NCBI RefSeq assembly: GCF_026341815.1 | Contig: NZ_JAPENX010000001.1 | Span: forward strand, 6,076,001 to 6,140,000 | DNA: 64,000 nucleotides | Reading direction: 5' to 3' | DNA from: Streptomyces sp. NBC_00572 | GTDB taxonomy: Bacteria > Actinomycetota > Actinomycetes > Streptomycetales > Streptomycetaceae | Shown: piece by piece, positions 1 to 8,504 of the stretch | Layout of the letters: each line of letters opens with the position of its first letter | Numbering within the stretch: position 1 is the first letter of the stretch | Made by a program: the position numbers and the translations under genes | Notes under the pieces: model-generated | The model's database searches: none | Seen by the model: the letters and a program-made list of their open reading frames with translations, nothing else | Told to the model about the DNA's origin: nothing

Positions 1-749
1 AGCCACGAGGACTCGGCGCGCGAGAGCATCACGACCACGTCGGCCACGTCCTCGGGCCTCGTCAGCCGGCCGTGCGGGTTGACCGAGGCGGACCGGTCCA
101 CGAACTCGGCGTGGCCCGGGATGCGCAGCAGCGACGGGGTGACGGTGACACCCGCCCGCAGCGCGTTCACCGAGACGCCGTGCGGCGCCAGTTCGCAGGC
201 GAGCTGACGTACATGCGACTCCAGTGCCGCCTTGGCCGCCGACACGGCCCCGTAGCTCGGCAGCACCTGGCTCGTCCCGGCGCTGGTCATGGCGAGGATC
301 TTCGCGCCGTGGTGCAGCAGCCCCGCCGCCATCAGATCCTGCGTCCAGTACACGAGGCTGTGCGCCATGACGTCGAGCGTCATGTCCATCTGCCGCGGGG
401 TGAGGACGGTCTTGTCGTCGTCCCGCGGAAGGAACGGTACGAGGGACCCGAAGGCCAGCGAGTGCAGCACCGTCAGCAGACCCGCCCCGCCGGTCAACTC
501 TGTGATGGTGGGGATGAGTTGCTGCCGGGTGCGGGCGGCGGCGGCATTGGCGTTGAACAGGTGGGCCCGGGACCCGAGCGCCCGTAGCTCGCCCTCCAGC
601 TCCTTGGCCCGCGCCGCCGCTTCGCCGTGGTCGAAGTGCACCCCGATGATGTGGGCGCCCTCCTCGGCCAGGGCCAGGGCGGTCGCCCGGCCCATGCCGC
701 TGGAGACTCCCAGTACCAGACACCAGCTGTCACGCAGAGACTTCGGCAT
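1..749 (-). CDS. FabL-like enoyl-ACP reductase (SDR), 3' end outside window
   Basis: Short-chain dehydrogenase that probably reduces enoyl-ACP intermediates of the adjacent type II PKS with NAD(P)H. 249 residues are visible and the frame is still open at base 1. The N-terminus has a Rossmann cofactor loop (LGVSSGMGRA, residues 13-22). The catalytic Tyr166 and Lys173 are six residues apart (YGAVSAAK), the Tyr-x6-Lys spacing of FabI/FabL enoyl reductases rather than the Tyr-x3-Lys of ketoreductases. The classical GxxxGxG loop combined with Tyr-x6-Lys resembles Bacillus FabL more than FabI. The ATG start at 749 lies inside the end of the upstream KS-like gene (20 nt overlap), so the two are translationally coupled. 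A ketoreductase is the alternative, but the active-site spacing argues against it. Confidence 0.75.
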   Translation of the reverse strand, partial: MPKSLRDSWCLVLGVSSGMGRATALALAEEGAHIIGVHFDHGEAAARAKELEGELRALGSRAHLFNANAAAARTRQQLIPTITELTGGAGLLTVLHSLAFGSLVPFLPRDDDKTVLTPRQMDMTLDVMAHSLVYWTQDLMAAGLLHHGAKILAMTSAGTSQVLPSYGAVSAAKAALESHVRQLACELAPHGVSVNALRAGVTVTPSLLRIPGHAEFVDRSASVNPHGRLTRPEDVADVVVMLSRAESSW

Positions 750-1761
750 CGATCCCTCCCGCCGGGTGATGGTGAGTGGCGGCGCCGCCGACGCGGGCCG
801 CCGCGAGCTGTCCGGTCGCCGTCGCGGTGACGACGACGCAGTCCTCGGCCCCGGTGGAGAGCAGGGCCCCCGCGTGCAGCAGCGGGGCGAGGCACCCCGC
901 GCCCGCGGTCCTCTCGTACAACGGCCGCGCCCCGCCGGTCAGCGCCGCGAGTTCCCGGGCGACGGCCCGGCCGCGCGCCGAGCCGTCGAGGACCGCGTAC
1001 ACCGGCAGGGGGCGCCGCTCCCACTCCGGGCACAGTGCGTGGACCAGGTCCGCCACGCGGCGGCTCAGTTCCCCGCCCGGTGCGTCCCGCCCGCCGGCCG
1101 GAGGCACGAAGGCCGAGCGGACGCGGCACACCCCCTGGATGTGCGCTCCGCGCCGCTCCGCGTGCGCCCGGGGTTCGAGGACGAGACCCACGGCGCCCTC
1201 CTCGCCGCTCCCGGCGCCGGGTTCCCCCGGCGGGACCCGGTCCTCGGCCGCGGTGACGAGCACCGTACGGGCCCGGCCGAGGCGCAGTGCGCGCGTCGCG
1301 ACCTCCACCGCCTCCAGGCCGGCCACGGCCGGGGAGGTGAGCGTCAGACTGAACCCCTTGAACATCTCCTCCGAGGCGAGCCTGCTGGCGAGGACGTTGA
1401 TCGCGAAGTAGGGAGCGGTCGCCGGGCTGAGGCGCTCGGCGCCGCTCTCGATCACCGTCCGGTCCATGTCCCGGAACAGCGGGGCGAGGGCGCTGTTCGT
1501 CCCGAGGACCAGGCCGCGCAGCTCCGGCGGCACCTCGTCCACCGGGCCGGCCGCCCGCAGCGCCCGACGGCCCGCGGCCAGCAGATAACGGGCCCCGGGC
1601 GGCAGGTACTTGTGGCCGCGCGGCCCCAGCTCGGCCCGCGCGTCGAACCATTCGGCGTCCGCGACCGTGGGACCGGGGTCCAGCACACCGGCCGGGGTCC
1701 GCCGGGGCGACACCAGGCCCACGCCCGTCACCACCACCTCGTCCTGGGCGACCGTCAGCAC
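730..1761 (-). CDS. Chain-length-factor-like ketosynthase homologue (no active-site Cys)
   Basis: Thiolase-fold protein of 343 residues, shorter than a normal ketosynthase (about 400). The N-terminal ketosynthase strand (VVVTGVGLVSP) is clear, but the nucleophile elbow reads SPAVAG near residue 145 where a KS has ACAxG, so the Cys is replaced by Ala. HGTGT and GHTxG are not recognisable. It follows an intact KS with a 7-nt overlap (GTG start at 1761), the arrangement of KS/CLF pairs in type II PKS. The likely role is the non-catalytic partner that shapes the chain-length pocket of the 1755-2966 KS. A degenerate KS with another role cannot be excluded. Confidence 0.7.
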   Translation of the reverse strand: MLTVAQDEVVVTGVGLVSPRRTPAGVLDPGPTVADAEWFDARAELGPRGHKYLPPGARYLLAAGRRALRAAGPVDEVPPELRGLVLGTNSALAPLFRDMDRTVIESGAERLSPATAPYFAINVLASRLASEEMFKGFSLTLTSPAVAGLEAVEVATRALRLGRARTVLVTAAEDRVPPGEPGAGSGEEGAVGLVLEPRAHAERRGAHIQGVCRVRSAFVPPAGGRDAPGGELSRRVADLVHALCPEWERRPLPVYAVLDGSARGRAVARELAALTGGARPLYERTAGAGCLAPLLHAGALLSTGAEDCVVVTATATGQLAAARVGGAATHHHPAGGIDAEVSA

Positions 1762-2966
1762 GGGACCGCCTCCCGGACCACGAACGAGGCGTTGTTGCCG
1801 CCGAACGCGTAGGCGTTCACCAGCACCGCCGGGTTCCCGAGCGGGACCGGGGCCGGGAACACCGGGACGGCGCACTCCGGGTCCTGCCGGCCCACAGGCA
1901 CGTTGCCGGGTACGGACCCGTGCCGCACGACGAGTGTCGCGGCGACCGCGGCGAGCCCCGCGGCGGCGCCACCGGTGTGGCCGATGAGCGCCTTCAGACT
2001 GTAGAGCGGCGGCACCCCGCCGTCCGCGCCGGCGAACACGCTGTTCAGCGCCGCGCTCTCCACCTGGTCGTTGAGCCGGGTGCCCGTTCCGTGCGGGATG
2101 ACACAGCCGATGTCGTCGGGACCGAGCCCCGACGCCCGAAGCGTCAGCCGCATCGTCCGGGTGATCTGCTCGCCGCCCGGCTCGGGCGCCGTCGGATGGT
2201 GGGCGTCGCAGCTCCAGCCGCAGTCCGCCAGTTCGGCCGACGGGCGTGCCCCGCGGGCCGCGGCGTGCGCGGCCGACTCCAGGACCACCACGGCCGCACC
2301 CTCGCCGAACACCGTCCCCGCCCGGTCCACCGCGAACGGACGGCAGCCCCTGGGGTCCACGGCTCCCATCCGGTTGAAGCTCGCCAGCGCGATGCGGGAG
2401 TAGGCGTCGGCCCCGCCGCTGATCACCACGTCGGCCTCGCCGCAGCGGATGAGGTCGGCGGCGATGCCCAGCGCGAAGCCGCTCGCCGCGCAGGCGTTGC
2501 TCACACTCGTGACGACACCGCCGACGCCGAGGGCCGCCGCGAGCCCGGAGGCGACGTCGAAGCCGGGACGCCACTCCTCCCCGTCCGACGACGCCCAGGA
2601 CCGCCGTTCCTCGACCCGGTCCCGCTCCTGCTCCCCGGTGGACCCCATGCAGGTGCCGAGCACGACCGCGGTCCGGCTCGCGGGCAGGTGCCCCGGCTCG
2701 ATCCCGGCCTCGGCGAGCGCCTCCCGGGCCGCGGCGAGCGCGAACGACGTCGCCCGCCCGGCCCCGTCCGCGGACCGGTGCCCGGCCCGGTCCGCCGGCC
2801 CGTCCTCGGGCACCAGGTACATCAGCGGCAGATCCATCCGGGCGTACGGATCGGGGAGCTTGTCGGGCGGCCGGGCGGCACCCGTCGTCATCGCGTCCCA
2901 CAGCGCGCGCGTCCCGGGGCCGTGACAGGTCACGGCCCCGGTGCCGGTGATGAGGACGGGCTCCAT
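1755..2966 (-). CDS. Beta-ketoacyl-ACP synthase (KS 1)
   Basis: Condensing enzyme of 403 residues that elongates ACP-bound acyl chains with malonyl-ACP. The complete triad is visible: Cys159 in SNACAASG, His292 in PHGTGT and His330 in IGHTGG. The C-terminal glycine-rich NAYAFGGNNAS is also conserved. The ATG at 2966 shares its A with the stop codon of the upstream hotdog gene (TGATG), and the downstream CLF-like gene overlaps by 7 nt. This suggests a KS/CLF heterodimer made from coupled translation. The sequence is more diverged from FabF than the KS at 6903-8195, which fits a secondary-metabolite role. Confidence 0.85.
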   Translation of the reverse strand: MEPVLITGTGAVTCHGPGTRALWDAMTTGAARPPDKLPDPYARMDLPLMYLVPEDGPADRAGHRSADGAGRATSFALAAAREALAEAGIEPGHLPASRTAVVLGTCMGSTGEQERDRVEERRSWASSDGEEWRPGFDVASGLAAALGVGGVVTSVSNACAASGFALGIAADLIRCGEADVVISGGADAYSRIALASFNRMGAVDPRGCRPFAVDRAGTVFGEGAAVVVLESAAHAAARGARPSAELADCGWSCDAHHPTAPEPGGEQITRTMRLTLRASGLGPDDIGCVIPHGTGTRLNDQVESAALNSVFAGADGGVPPLYSLKALIGHTGGAAAGLAAVAATLVVRHGSVPGNVPVGRQDPECAVPVFPAPVPLGNPAVLVNAYAFGGNNASFVVREAVPC

Positions 2967-3964
2967 CAGCCCTGCTGCCCGTTCAGGCCGCGGATCATCC
3001 GGTCGTCGAACTCCGCCAGGCTCCAGTCGTGACGGCTCTCGATCTTCGCGTACCCATGGGTGATCCGGCCCGTCGCCGTGTGCACCGGAACGCCGTCCCG
3101 CAGCACGTAGCAGTCCATCCGGGCCGTGTAGGTGAGCCGCTTGAACACGTTCTCGACAGTGAGGACCGTGTACAGCTCCTCCTCCATCCCCACCTCCTCC
3201 AGCATGGAGACCGAGTTCTGCGGCACCACCGGAATCCAGTCCTGCTCGTCGAGCAGCCGCTTGATGGAGATGCCGCGGTCCTCCAGGAACAGGTCGACCG
3301 CCTCCTCCATCAGACGCAGATAGCCCGACATCTGCAGACGCTCGGTGAAGTGGCAGTAGAAGTACGGGACCCGCCACTTCCACCCGTACGCGTTGGAGTG
3401 GCCGGTCAGCTCGGCGAGCAGCGCCTCACCGTCCTCGGCCTTGGCCGGCGGCGCCGCGGCGAGTGGCACCTGGACGAGCGCGGAGCGTGCGATCCGGTCC
3501 ACGGCGAACGGTTCGACCGGGGCGGGGACCGGTGCGGCGCCGCCCCCGCGAGGGTCGACGCGCAGGGCCACCCGTACCTTCGCGGCGACGGTCTTCACCG
3601 GCGTCGGGCCGTCCACATGAAGGGTGACGGAGAGTGCCATCTCCCCGTCGACGGGCTGCTCCTCCGGCACGACCTGCGCCGTCACGTCGTCGTCGATGTG
3701 CGTGGCGGACAGGATCCGGGCGTTGATGTCCACGATGTCGACGCAGAGCCCGTAGTCCTCGTACAGCATCCCGGCGGCCCAGCCACCGCGCCGGAAGTGT
3801 TCGAGAACGGCCTCTTCCACCAGGTAGTTGACGTGCTTGAAGCCGATCCAGGTGCAGATGTTCGACCCCTCGAAACGGGGCCTGAGCCGGACCGTCGTGG
3901 TCCGCCGGGTCACCGGGGAGGCGGTGGGCAGCGGGCGGGCAGCAGAGACTGAGGCCTCTATCAC
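2966..3964 (-). CDS. Tandem hotdog-fold protein (acyl thioesterase or dehydratase)
   Basis: Protein of 332 residues with two hotdog halves. The first contains GFKHVNYLVEEAVLEHFR (about residues 41-58), which resembles the His-Val-Asn central helix of 4-hydroxybenzoyl-CoA or acyl-ACP thioesterases. The second begins near residue 195 with VPYFYCHFTERLQMSGYL and a long central helix. In a type II PKS operon such a protein could hydrolyse the finished acyl-ACP, giving a free acid for a ligase, or dehydrate beta-hydroxyacyl-ACP. No other dehydratase candidate lies in the window, so both roles stay open. The GTG start at 3964 overlaps the stop of the upstream hydrolase by 4 nt. Confidence 0.65.
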   Translation of the reverse strand: MIEASVSAARPLPTASPVTRRTTTVRLRPRFEGSNICTWIGFKHVNYLVEEAVLEHFRRGGWAAGMLYEDYGLCVDIVDINARILSATHIDDDVTAQVVPEEQPVDGEMALSVTLHVDGPTPVKTVAAKVRVALRVDPRGGGAAPVPAPVEPFAVDRIARSALVQVPLAAAPPAKAEDGEALLAELTGHSNAYGWKWRVPYFYCHFTERLQMSGYLRLMEEAVDLFLEDRGISIKRLLDEQDWIPVVPQNSVSMLEEVGMEEELYTVLTVENVFKRLTYTARMDCYVLRDGVPVHTATGRITHGYAKIESRHDWSLAEFDDRMIRGLNGQQG

Positions 3965-4731
3965 GTCATCTCCAGTGAGGTGATGGCCGGCGGCGGGCCG
4001 CCGGGGGGATGGGGTGCGGCGGTGAGCGAACCGAGGAAGTCGGTGAGGAGTTCACCGAACCGGGCGGGCTGCTCGGCCATCGGGAAGTGCCCGCAGGACG
4101 GCAGGAGTTCGAGACGTCCGGCGGGCAGCGCCCGGTCGAGCGCCGCCGCGTCCGTGGGGCGCGCGGCGAAGTCGTTCTCGCCCGCGACGGTGAGCACCGG
4201 GAGGCGGACGCGGTGTACGGCGAGATGGGGGGTCCGCAGATACGCGCCGAAGAAGTCCATCCATCCGTACGGCCCGATCCGCTCCCGTACCCGGAGGGCC
4301 ATGGACTCCCGGGTCGCGGGCGGCAGCCGGTCGCCGGACGAGACGCTGAGCCCTTCTTCGAGGATGAGATGGAAACGGTTGAAGTAGTAGGAGATCGCCG
4401 ACCAGTCGAAGTCCCGCTGCCGGGGCCGGTAGAACGGCGACACGAGCACCGCGCCCCGCAGACCGCTGTCGTGCTCCCGGACGAGGAACTCCAGCAGGGC
4501 GTTGGCCGCGAACGAGTGCGCCACCACCACCTCGGCCCCGGTGGTGCGCACCGCCCGAGCGACCAGCTTCGCGGGATCGCCCGGCCCCTCGGGGTGCGCG
4601 GAGCCGTCGACCGGCCAGTCGATGTCGACGGGAAGCAGTTCCACCCCGTCGGGCGGCTGTGCGCACCACGGCTGCCACAGCGCGGTGCTGCCCGCGAGGC
4701 CGTGCAGCAGCGCGACCCTCAACCGCGTCAC
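3961..4731 (-). CDS. Alpha/beta hydrolase
   Basis: Alpha/beta-hydrolase of 256 residues. The oxyanion-side HG motif (ALLHGLAG) is at the N-terminus, the nucleophile elbow reads AHSFAA (Ser in place, with Ala for the flanking Gly residues), the acid is probably Asp in GENDFAARP, and the His lies in SCGHFPMAEQP. It could act as a type II or product-releasing thioesterase or as an esterase on the polyketide. It is coupled to both neighbours by 4-nt GTGA overlaps, so it is made stoichiometrically with the PKS proteins. The substrate cannot be read from sequence. Confidence 0.75.
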   Translation of the reverse strand: MTRLRVALLHGLAGSTALWQPWCAQPPDGVELLPVDIDWPVDGSAHPEGPGDPAKLVARAVRTTGAEVVVAHSFAANALLEFLVREHDSGLRGAVLVSPFYRPRQRDFDWSAISYYFNRFHLILEEGLSVSSGDRLPPATRESMALRVRERIGPYGWMDFFGAYLRTPHLAVHRVRLPVLTVAGENDFAARPTDAAALDRALPAGRLELLPSCGHFPMAEQPARFGELLTDFLGSLTAAPHPPGGPPPAITSLEMT

Positions 4732-5765
4732 GGCGCACCCCCCGACGCGGACGAGGAGAGAAGGAGCAGCGCCGCCGCCGCGTCGTCACCCGTGCCCGGC
4801 CGCCCCGGCCCGGTGCCGTGGCCCGCCGAGGCCAGCACGGACGTGTGCCCCGTCCGGACCAGCTCGGCGGTGGCCGCCACGCACTGCAGGACGCCCAGCG
4901 CTCCCGAGCAGCGGCCGAACCGCGCACTCAGGTCGTGGGTGGGTACGGAATCCTGGTGCGGACGGGCCGGCGCGACGGCCCCGAGCGGCGGTTCGGGCAG
5001 GTACCACAGGCCCGGCGGCGCCGTCTCGTGCCGCCGGACCTCCGACACGGCCGCACCCAGGTCGGAGCGGCGCGCGTAGGGGCCGACGGCGGCGAGTGAC
5101 CGGCCCCCGCGGGCCAGGACGGCCTCCTCCGCCTCGGCGACGAGCGCGACGGCGCCGTCCAGGAGCGGGACGCCGTCGTCCCCGGCCCCGCCGACGAGCC
5201 GCTCGACGGGCGCGTTCACCGGCTCGACGCCGATCACCAGGGCGCGGGTCAGACGGCCGGAGGCGATGAGGTTGCGGGCCCAGTGGACCGCGTCGAGCCC
5301 GGACGTGGGCCCGTTGCACAAGGTCACGTTGGCGCCGCGCAGCCCGTGGGTGATCGCCACCCAGGAAGCGGTGACATTGCTCGCCGTGTTCGGCAGCAGC
5401 ATCGGACTCGTCGCCGCGTAGCCGCGCTCCCGGATGGTCGCCGAGGTGTCGCAGACGGTGTCCACGTTCCCCCAGTTGGTGCTGACCACGACACCGAAGT
5501 CCGGCCGGTCCGTGCCCGAGCCGTCCGCCTCCGAGCCGTCCGTCACCTTGCCGTCCGCGTCGAGCAGCCCCGCGTCGCGCAACGCCCGCTCGGCCGCGCA
5601 CAGCGCGAGCTTGGTGGCACGGTCCTTGTACCGCAGGCCGGGACCCCGCAACGTGCTCACCGGGTCCGGGCCGGCCGCGGGGCCCCCGGCCCCGAGCAGC
5701 GCGCCGGGACCCGACACGCCGGCCAGAGCCGTGCCCAGCCCGCTGATCACCACGCGTGTGCGCAC
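4728..5765 (-). CDS. Second chain-length-factor-like KS homologue (catalytic residues lost)
   Basis: KS-fold protein of 345 residues. The N-terminal strand VVISGLGTALAG is KS-like. The elbow at residues 150-156 reads CNGPTSG where KS has xxACASG, so Pro153 occupies the Cys position. The first active-site His motif HGTGT is absent, and GHTxGAxG has become GRCSGALG, so the second His is Arg. All three catalytic residues are therefore lost, as expected for a CLF-type partner. It lies directly after the intact KS at 5767-6906 with a 1-nt gap, forming a second KS/CLF-like pair. The start is GTG at 5765. Confidence 0.7.
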   Translation of the reverse strand: MRTRVVISGLGTALAGVSGPGALLGAGGPAAGPDPVSTLRGPGLRYKDRATKLALCAAERALRDAGLLDADGKVTDGSEADGSGTDRPDFGVVVSTNWGNVDTVCDTSATIRERGYAATSPMLLPNTASNVTASWVAITHGLRGANVTLCNGPTSGLDAVHWARNLIASGRLTRALVIGVEPVNAPVERLVGGAGDDGVPLLDGAVALVAEAEEAVLARGGRSLAAVGPYARRSDLGAAVSEVRRHETAPPGLWYLPEPPLGAVAPARPHQDSVPTHDLSARFGRCSGALGVLQCVAATAELVRTGHTSVLASAGHGTGPGRPGTGDDAAAALLLLSSSASGGAP

Positions 5766-5766
5766 C

Positions 5767-6906
5767 TCAAGCCATCCTCTCCACCACGGCCACCGCGTTG
5801 AGGCCGCCGAACCCGAACGAGTCGACCTGCGCGAGGCGCAGCTCCGGGTCGGTCGCCGGCTCCCGGCTCAGCCGGAAGTCGGCCACCTCCTCGATGGGCA
5901 GCTCCAGACCGAGCGTCGGCGGCACCCGGCCCGAGCGCAGCGCCTGGACGGCCGTGATCAGGCTGTGCAGCCCGGACGCCCCCGCGGTGTGCCCGATCAT
6001 CGACTTGATCGCCGTCATCCGCGGCGAGCGCGGCGCACCGGAGAGAACGGTCCGCAGCGCCACCGCCTCCGCCTCGTCGTTCAGCGGCGTCCCGGTACCG
6101 TGCAGCAGCACCAGATCGATGTCGCCCGCCTTGACGCCGGCCCGCCGGTACGCCTCCCGCATGGCCCGCTCGATGCTCGCGCTGTCCGGCGCGGAGGGGT
6201 GGTACGCGTCGCAGTTCAGCCCGACACCACGGACCCGGGCGTGCGCCCGCGTCCCGTACTCCCCGGACTCGCGGCGCAGCACCACCGCCGCCGCCCCGTC
6301 GCCCTGCAGCATCCCCCGCCGGTCCCGGTCGAAGGGACGCACGGACTCCGGGGCCTCCCGGTAGACCCGGTCCAGGAGCCCGTACGTGCTCTCCGTGATG
6401 GTGTCCACGCCGGCCACGACGACGGTCTCGGCCTCACCGAGCGCGAGCAGGTCCGCGCCGAGGCCCAGCGCGTACAGGGAGGCGGAGCAGGCGTTCGCCA
6501 CCGTGTACGTACGGTCCGCCCCGAACCGCTCGCGCAGCGCCGTACCGAAGTGCAGCTCCGCCGGCTCGAACGGGGCGGCCTCGCACCAGCCGAGCTCGAC
6601 CGACCGCAGCTCGCGCAGGGTCGTGCCCACCAGCACCGGGACGCCGGCGAGGTCCTCGGGCAGCTCCGCGTCGCGCAGCGCGGCCGCTACCGCGTCGAGC
6701 AACCAGCCCGTCGCCCGCAGCGGCACATCCGCACCCGGCGCCGGCCGGTCGTCGATCTCGTAGGCGTGCCGCGCCCGGAACTTCGTCCGGTCGAAGCCGC
6801 GCAGCTCGGCCACCCCGCTGCGCCCGGCGCACAGCGCGTCGAACGTGTCGTCCACGCCGGCACCGACGCTGGTGACCGCGCCCATGCCGGTGATCAGGAC
6901 ACTCAT
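5767..6906 (-). CDS. Beta-ketoacyl-ACP synthase (KS 2)
   Basis: Ketosynthase of 379 residues with intact Cys140 (VANACSAS), His269 (LHGTGT) and His306 (IGHTAG) and the C-terminal SFGFGGLNA loop. The ATG at 6906 overlaps the upstream KS stop by 4 nt. The Cys-less homologue follows immediately, so this is likely the catalytic half of a second KS/CLF-like pair. Two pairs in one operon could build different segments of one chain or act on different chain lengths. The role is inferred from motifs and order. Confidence 0.85.
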   Translation of the reverse strand: MSVLITGMGAVTSVGAGVDDTFDALCAGRSGVAELRGFDRTKFRARHAYEIDDRPAPGADVPLRATGWLLDAVAAALRDAELPEDLAGVPVLVGTTLRELRSVELGWCEAAPFEPAELHFGTALRERFGADRTYTVANACSASLYALGLGADLLALGEAETVVVAGVDTITESTYGLLDRVYREAPESVRPFDRDRRGMLQGDGAAAVVLRRESGEYGTRAHARVRGVGLNCDAYHPSAPDSASIERAMREAYRRAGVKAGDIDLVLLHGTGTPLNDEAEAVALRTVLSGAPRSPRMTAIKSMIGHTAGASGLHSLITAVQALRSGRVPPTLGLELPIEEVADFRLSREPATDPELRLAQVDSFGFGGLNAVAVVERMA

Positions 6907-8195
6907 CCGCCGCCTCCGCCCGTACGGGCCGGGCCGGCCGGGTAGGCGCCGAGGATCAGCACCGCGTTGTTCCCGCCGAACGCCAGGGCGTTGTTCTGCA
7001 CGACCCGCAGCTCGGCCGGCCGGGGTGCGTTGGGCACACAGTCGAGGCCGCACTCGGGATCGGTCTCGACATGGTTGATCGTCGGCGGGATGAACCCCTC
7101 CGAGATCGCGAGCGCGCACGCGGCCGAGGCCAGCGAGCTCGCGGCACCCATCGTGTGGCCGATCATCGCCTTGATGGAGATGGTGCTGGGCGGACCGTCA
7201 CCGAACACCTGGCGGATCGCCGCCGCCTCCGTCACGTCGTTGGCCCTGGTGCCGGTGCCGTGCGCCGAGATGAAGTCGATCTCGTCGGGCTTCACCCCGG
7301 CGCTCGCGTGCGCCAGTTCCATGCACCGGGCGATGCTGTCCCGGTCCGGCGCCACCGGGTGATGGGCGTCGCAGTTGAGCCCGTACCCGAGCACCTCGGC
7401 GTAGATCCGGGCGCCCCGGGCCAGCGCGGAGTCCAGCGTCTCCAGGAGCAGGACGCCCGCGCCCTCACCGGTGAGGATTCCCTTGCGGTTGACGTCGAAC
7501 GGCTGGCAGGCCTCCGGAGCGATGGTGCCCAGCCGGTAGAAACCGGTGAACGTCTTGCGGCACATCGCGTCGGCACCGCCGACCAGCGCCACGTCGACAT
7601 CGCCGCCCCGCAGGGCGTCCAGCCCGTAGCCGATCGCGTAGTTGCCCGCGGCGCAGGCCGTCGCCAGGGTCGTGGCCTCCACGTCCACCAGCCCGAGTTC
7701 GCCCACCACCGCGGCGGTGAGCCGCCCGGCCGGCACCCGGCGGGCGACCACCGGGTCGAGCCGCTCGGGTCCGTCGGTCAGCTGGGCCTCCACCAGTCGG
7801 TCGAGATCCGCCGACTCCCCGTCGGTCGTCCCCACGCACACCAGGGCACGGCGCTCGCGCAGCTCCTCGACGGGCATCCCGGCGTCCCGTACGGCCATCA
7901 CGGCCGCGGCGACCGAGAACTGCGTGGCCCGGCCGAGCGTCTCGGGAGCGACATGGGTGATCCACTCGGCGGGGTCGAAGCCGGTGACCTCGCAGCCGTT
8001 GGCGTAGTCGAAACCGGTGGTGTCGAACGCGGTGATGGGCTGAGCGCCGTTATGGCCCTCGCGCAGCCCCGCGAGGAACTCCCCGACCCCGATGCCGATG
8101 CTGGTGACGGTGCCCAGACCGGTGATGACCACCCGTACGGGCTCGTGCCGTTCCCGGTCGTTCCCGCCGGGCGGGCTGGTGGACACGGGGGTCAC
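6903..8195 (-). CDS. FabF-like beta-ketoacyl-ACP synthase (KS 3)
   Basis: Ketosynthase of 430 residues, the most FabF-like of the five. Cys181 lies in LATACAAGN, His312 in AHGTGT and His347 in IGHTMG, and the C-terminus contains NALAFGGNNA. It has a Gly/Pro-rich N-terminal extension of about 18 residues before VRVVITGLG, so a later start is possible. GTG 8195 gives a 4-nt overlap with the ACP stop. It has no Cys-less partner next to it and may act alone, for priming or elongation with the ACP immediately upstream. Confidence 0.85.
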   Translation of the reverse strand: MTPVSTSPPGGNDRERHEPVRVVITGLGTVTSIGIGVGEFLAGLREGHNGAQPITAFDTTGFDYANGCEVTGFDPAEWITHVAPETLGRATQFSVAAAVMAVRDAGMPVEELRERRALVCVGTTDGESADLDRLVEAQLTDGPERLDPVVARRVPAGRLTAAVVGELGLVDVEATTLATACAAGNYAIGYGLDALRGGDVDVALVGGADAMCRKTFTGFYRLGTIAPEACQPFDVNRKGILTGEGAGVLLLETLDSALARGARIYAEVLGYGLNCDAHHPVAPDRDSIARCMELAHASAGVKPDEIDFISAHGTGTRANDVTEAAAIRQVFGDGPPSTISIKAMIGHTMGAASSLASAACALAISEGFIPPTINHVETDPECGLDCVPNAPRPAELRVVQNNALAFGGNNAVLILGAYPAGPARTGGGGG

Positions 8196-8461
8196 CGCGC
8201 CGACTGAGCCTGGTCCACGACCGACTCGACGCCTTCGAGATTGACCATGCGGCTGAGCTCGGCCTGGTCGATCGTGATGTCGAAGGTGCGCTCCAGTGCG
8301 GCGAGGATCTCGATCGCCCGGAGCGAGTCGGCCCCGTGGTCCTCCTTGAACAGACTGGTCTCGGTGATCTCCGCCGGGTCGATCTCCAGGATGTCGCAGA
8401 GCAGCTTCGTGATCTGCTCGCGGCGCTCGGAGGTGCTGGCGGCGTTGTCCGACGTGGTCAT
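8192..8461 (-). CDS. Acyl carrier protein
   Basis: Free-standing ACP of 89 residues. The phosphopantetheine attachment site is Ser46 in HGADSLRAIE, followed by the usual acidic recognition helix (EILAALERTFDI). It should carry the growing chain for the KS enzymes encoded downstream. The ATG at 8461 is preceded by a GGAG-type ribosome site and the 3' end overlaps the KS 3 start by 4 nt. It is the only discrete ACP visible in the window. A second carrier is fused at the N-terminus of the NRPS. Confidence 0.93.
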   Translation of the reverse strand: MTTSDNAASTSERREQITKLLCDILEIDPAEITETSLFKEDHGADSLRAIEILAALERTFDITIDQAELSRMVNLEGVESVVDQAQSAR

Positions 8462-8504
8462 CTCATCTCCGTAAGTGAGTGGTCGAGGGGGCGGCGGGTG
8501 ACGT

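Noticed and set aside
730..2901. 723-codon minus-strand frame spanning two KS-like genes
   Set aside because: Only the part below 1761 is KS-like. The rest is a shadow of the intact KS at 1755-2966 in another frame.
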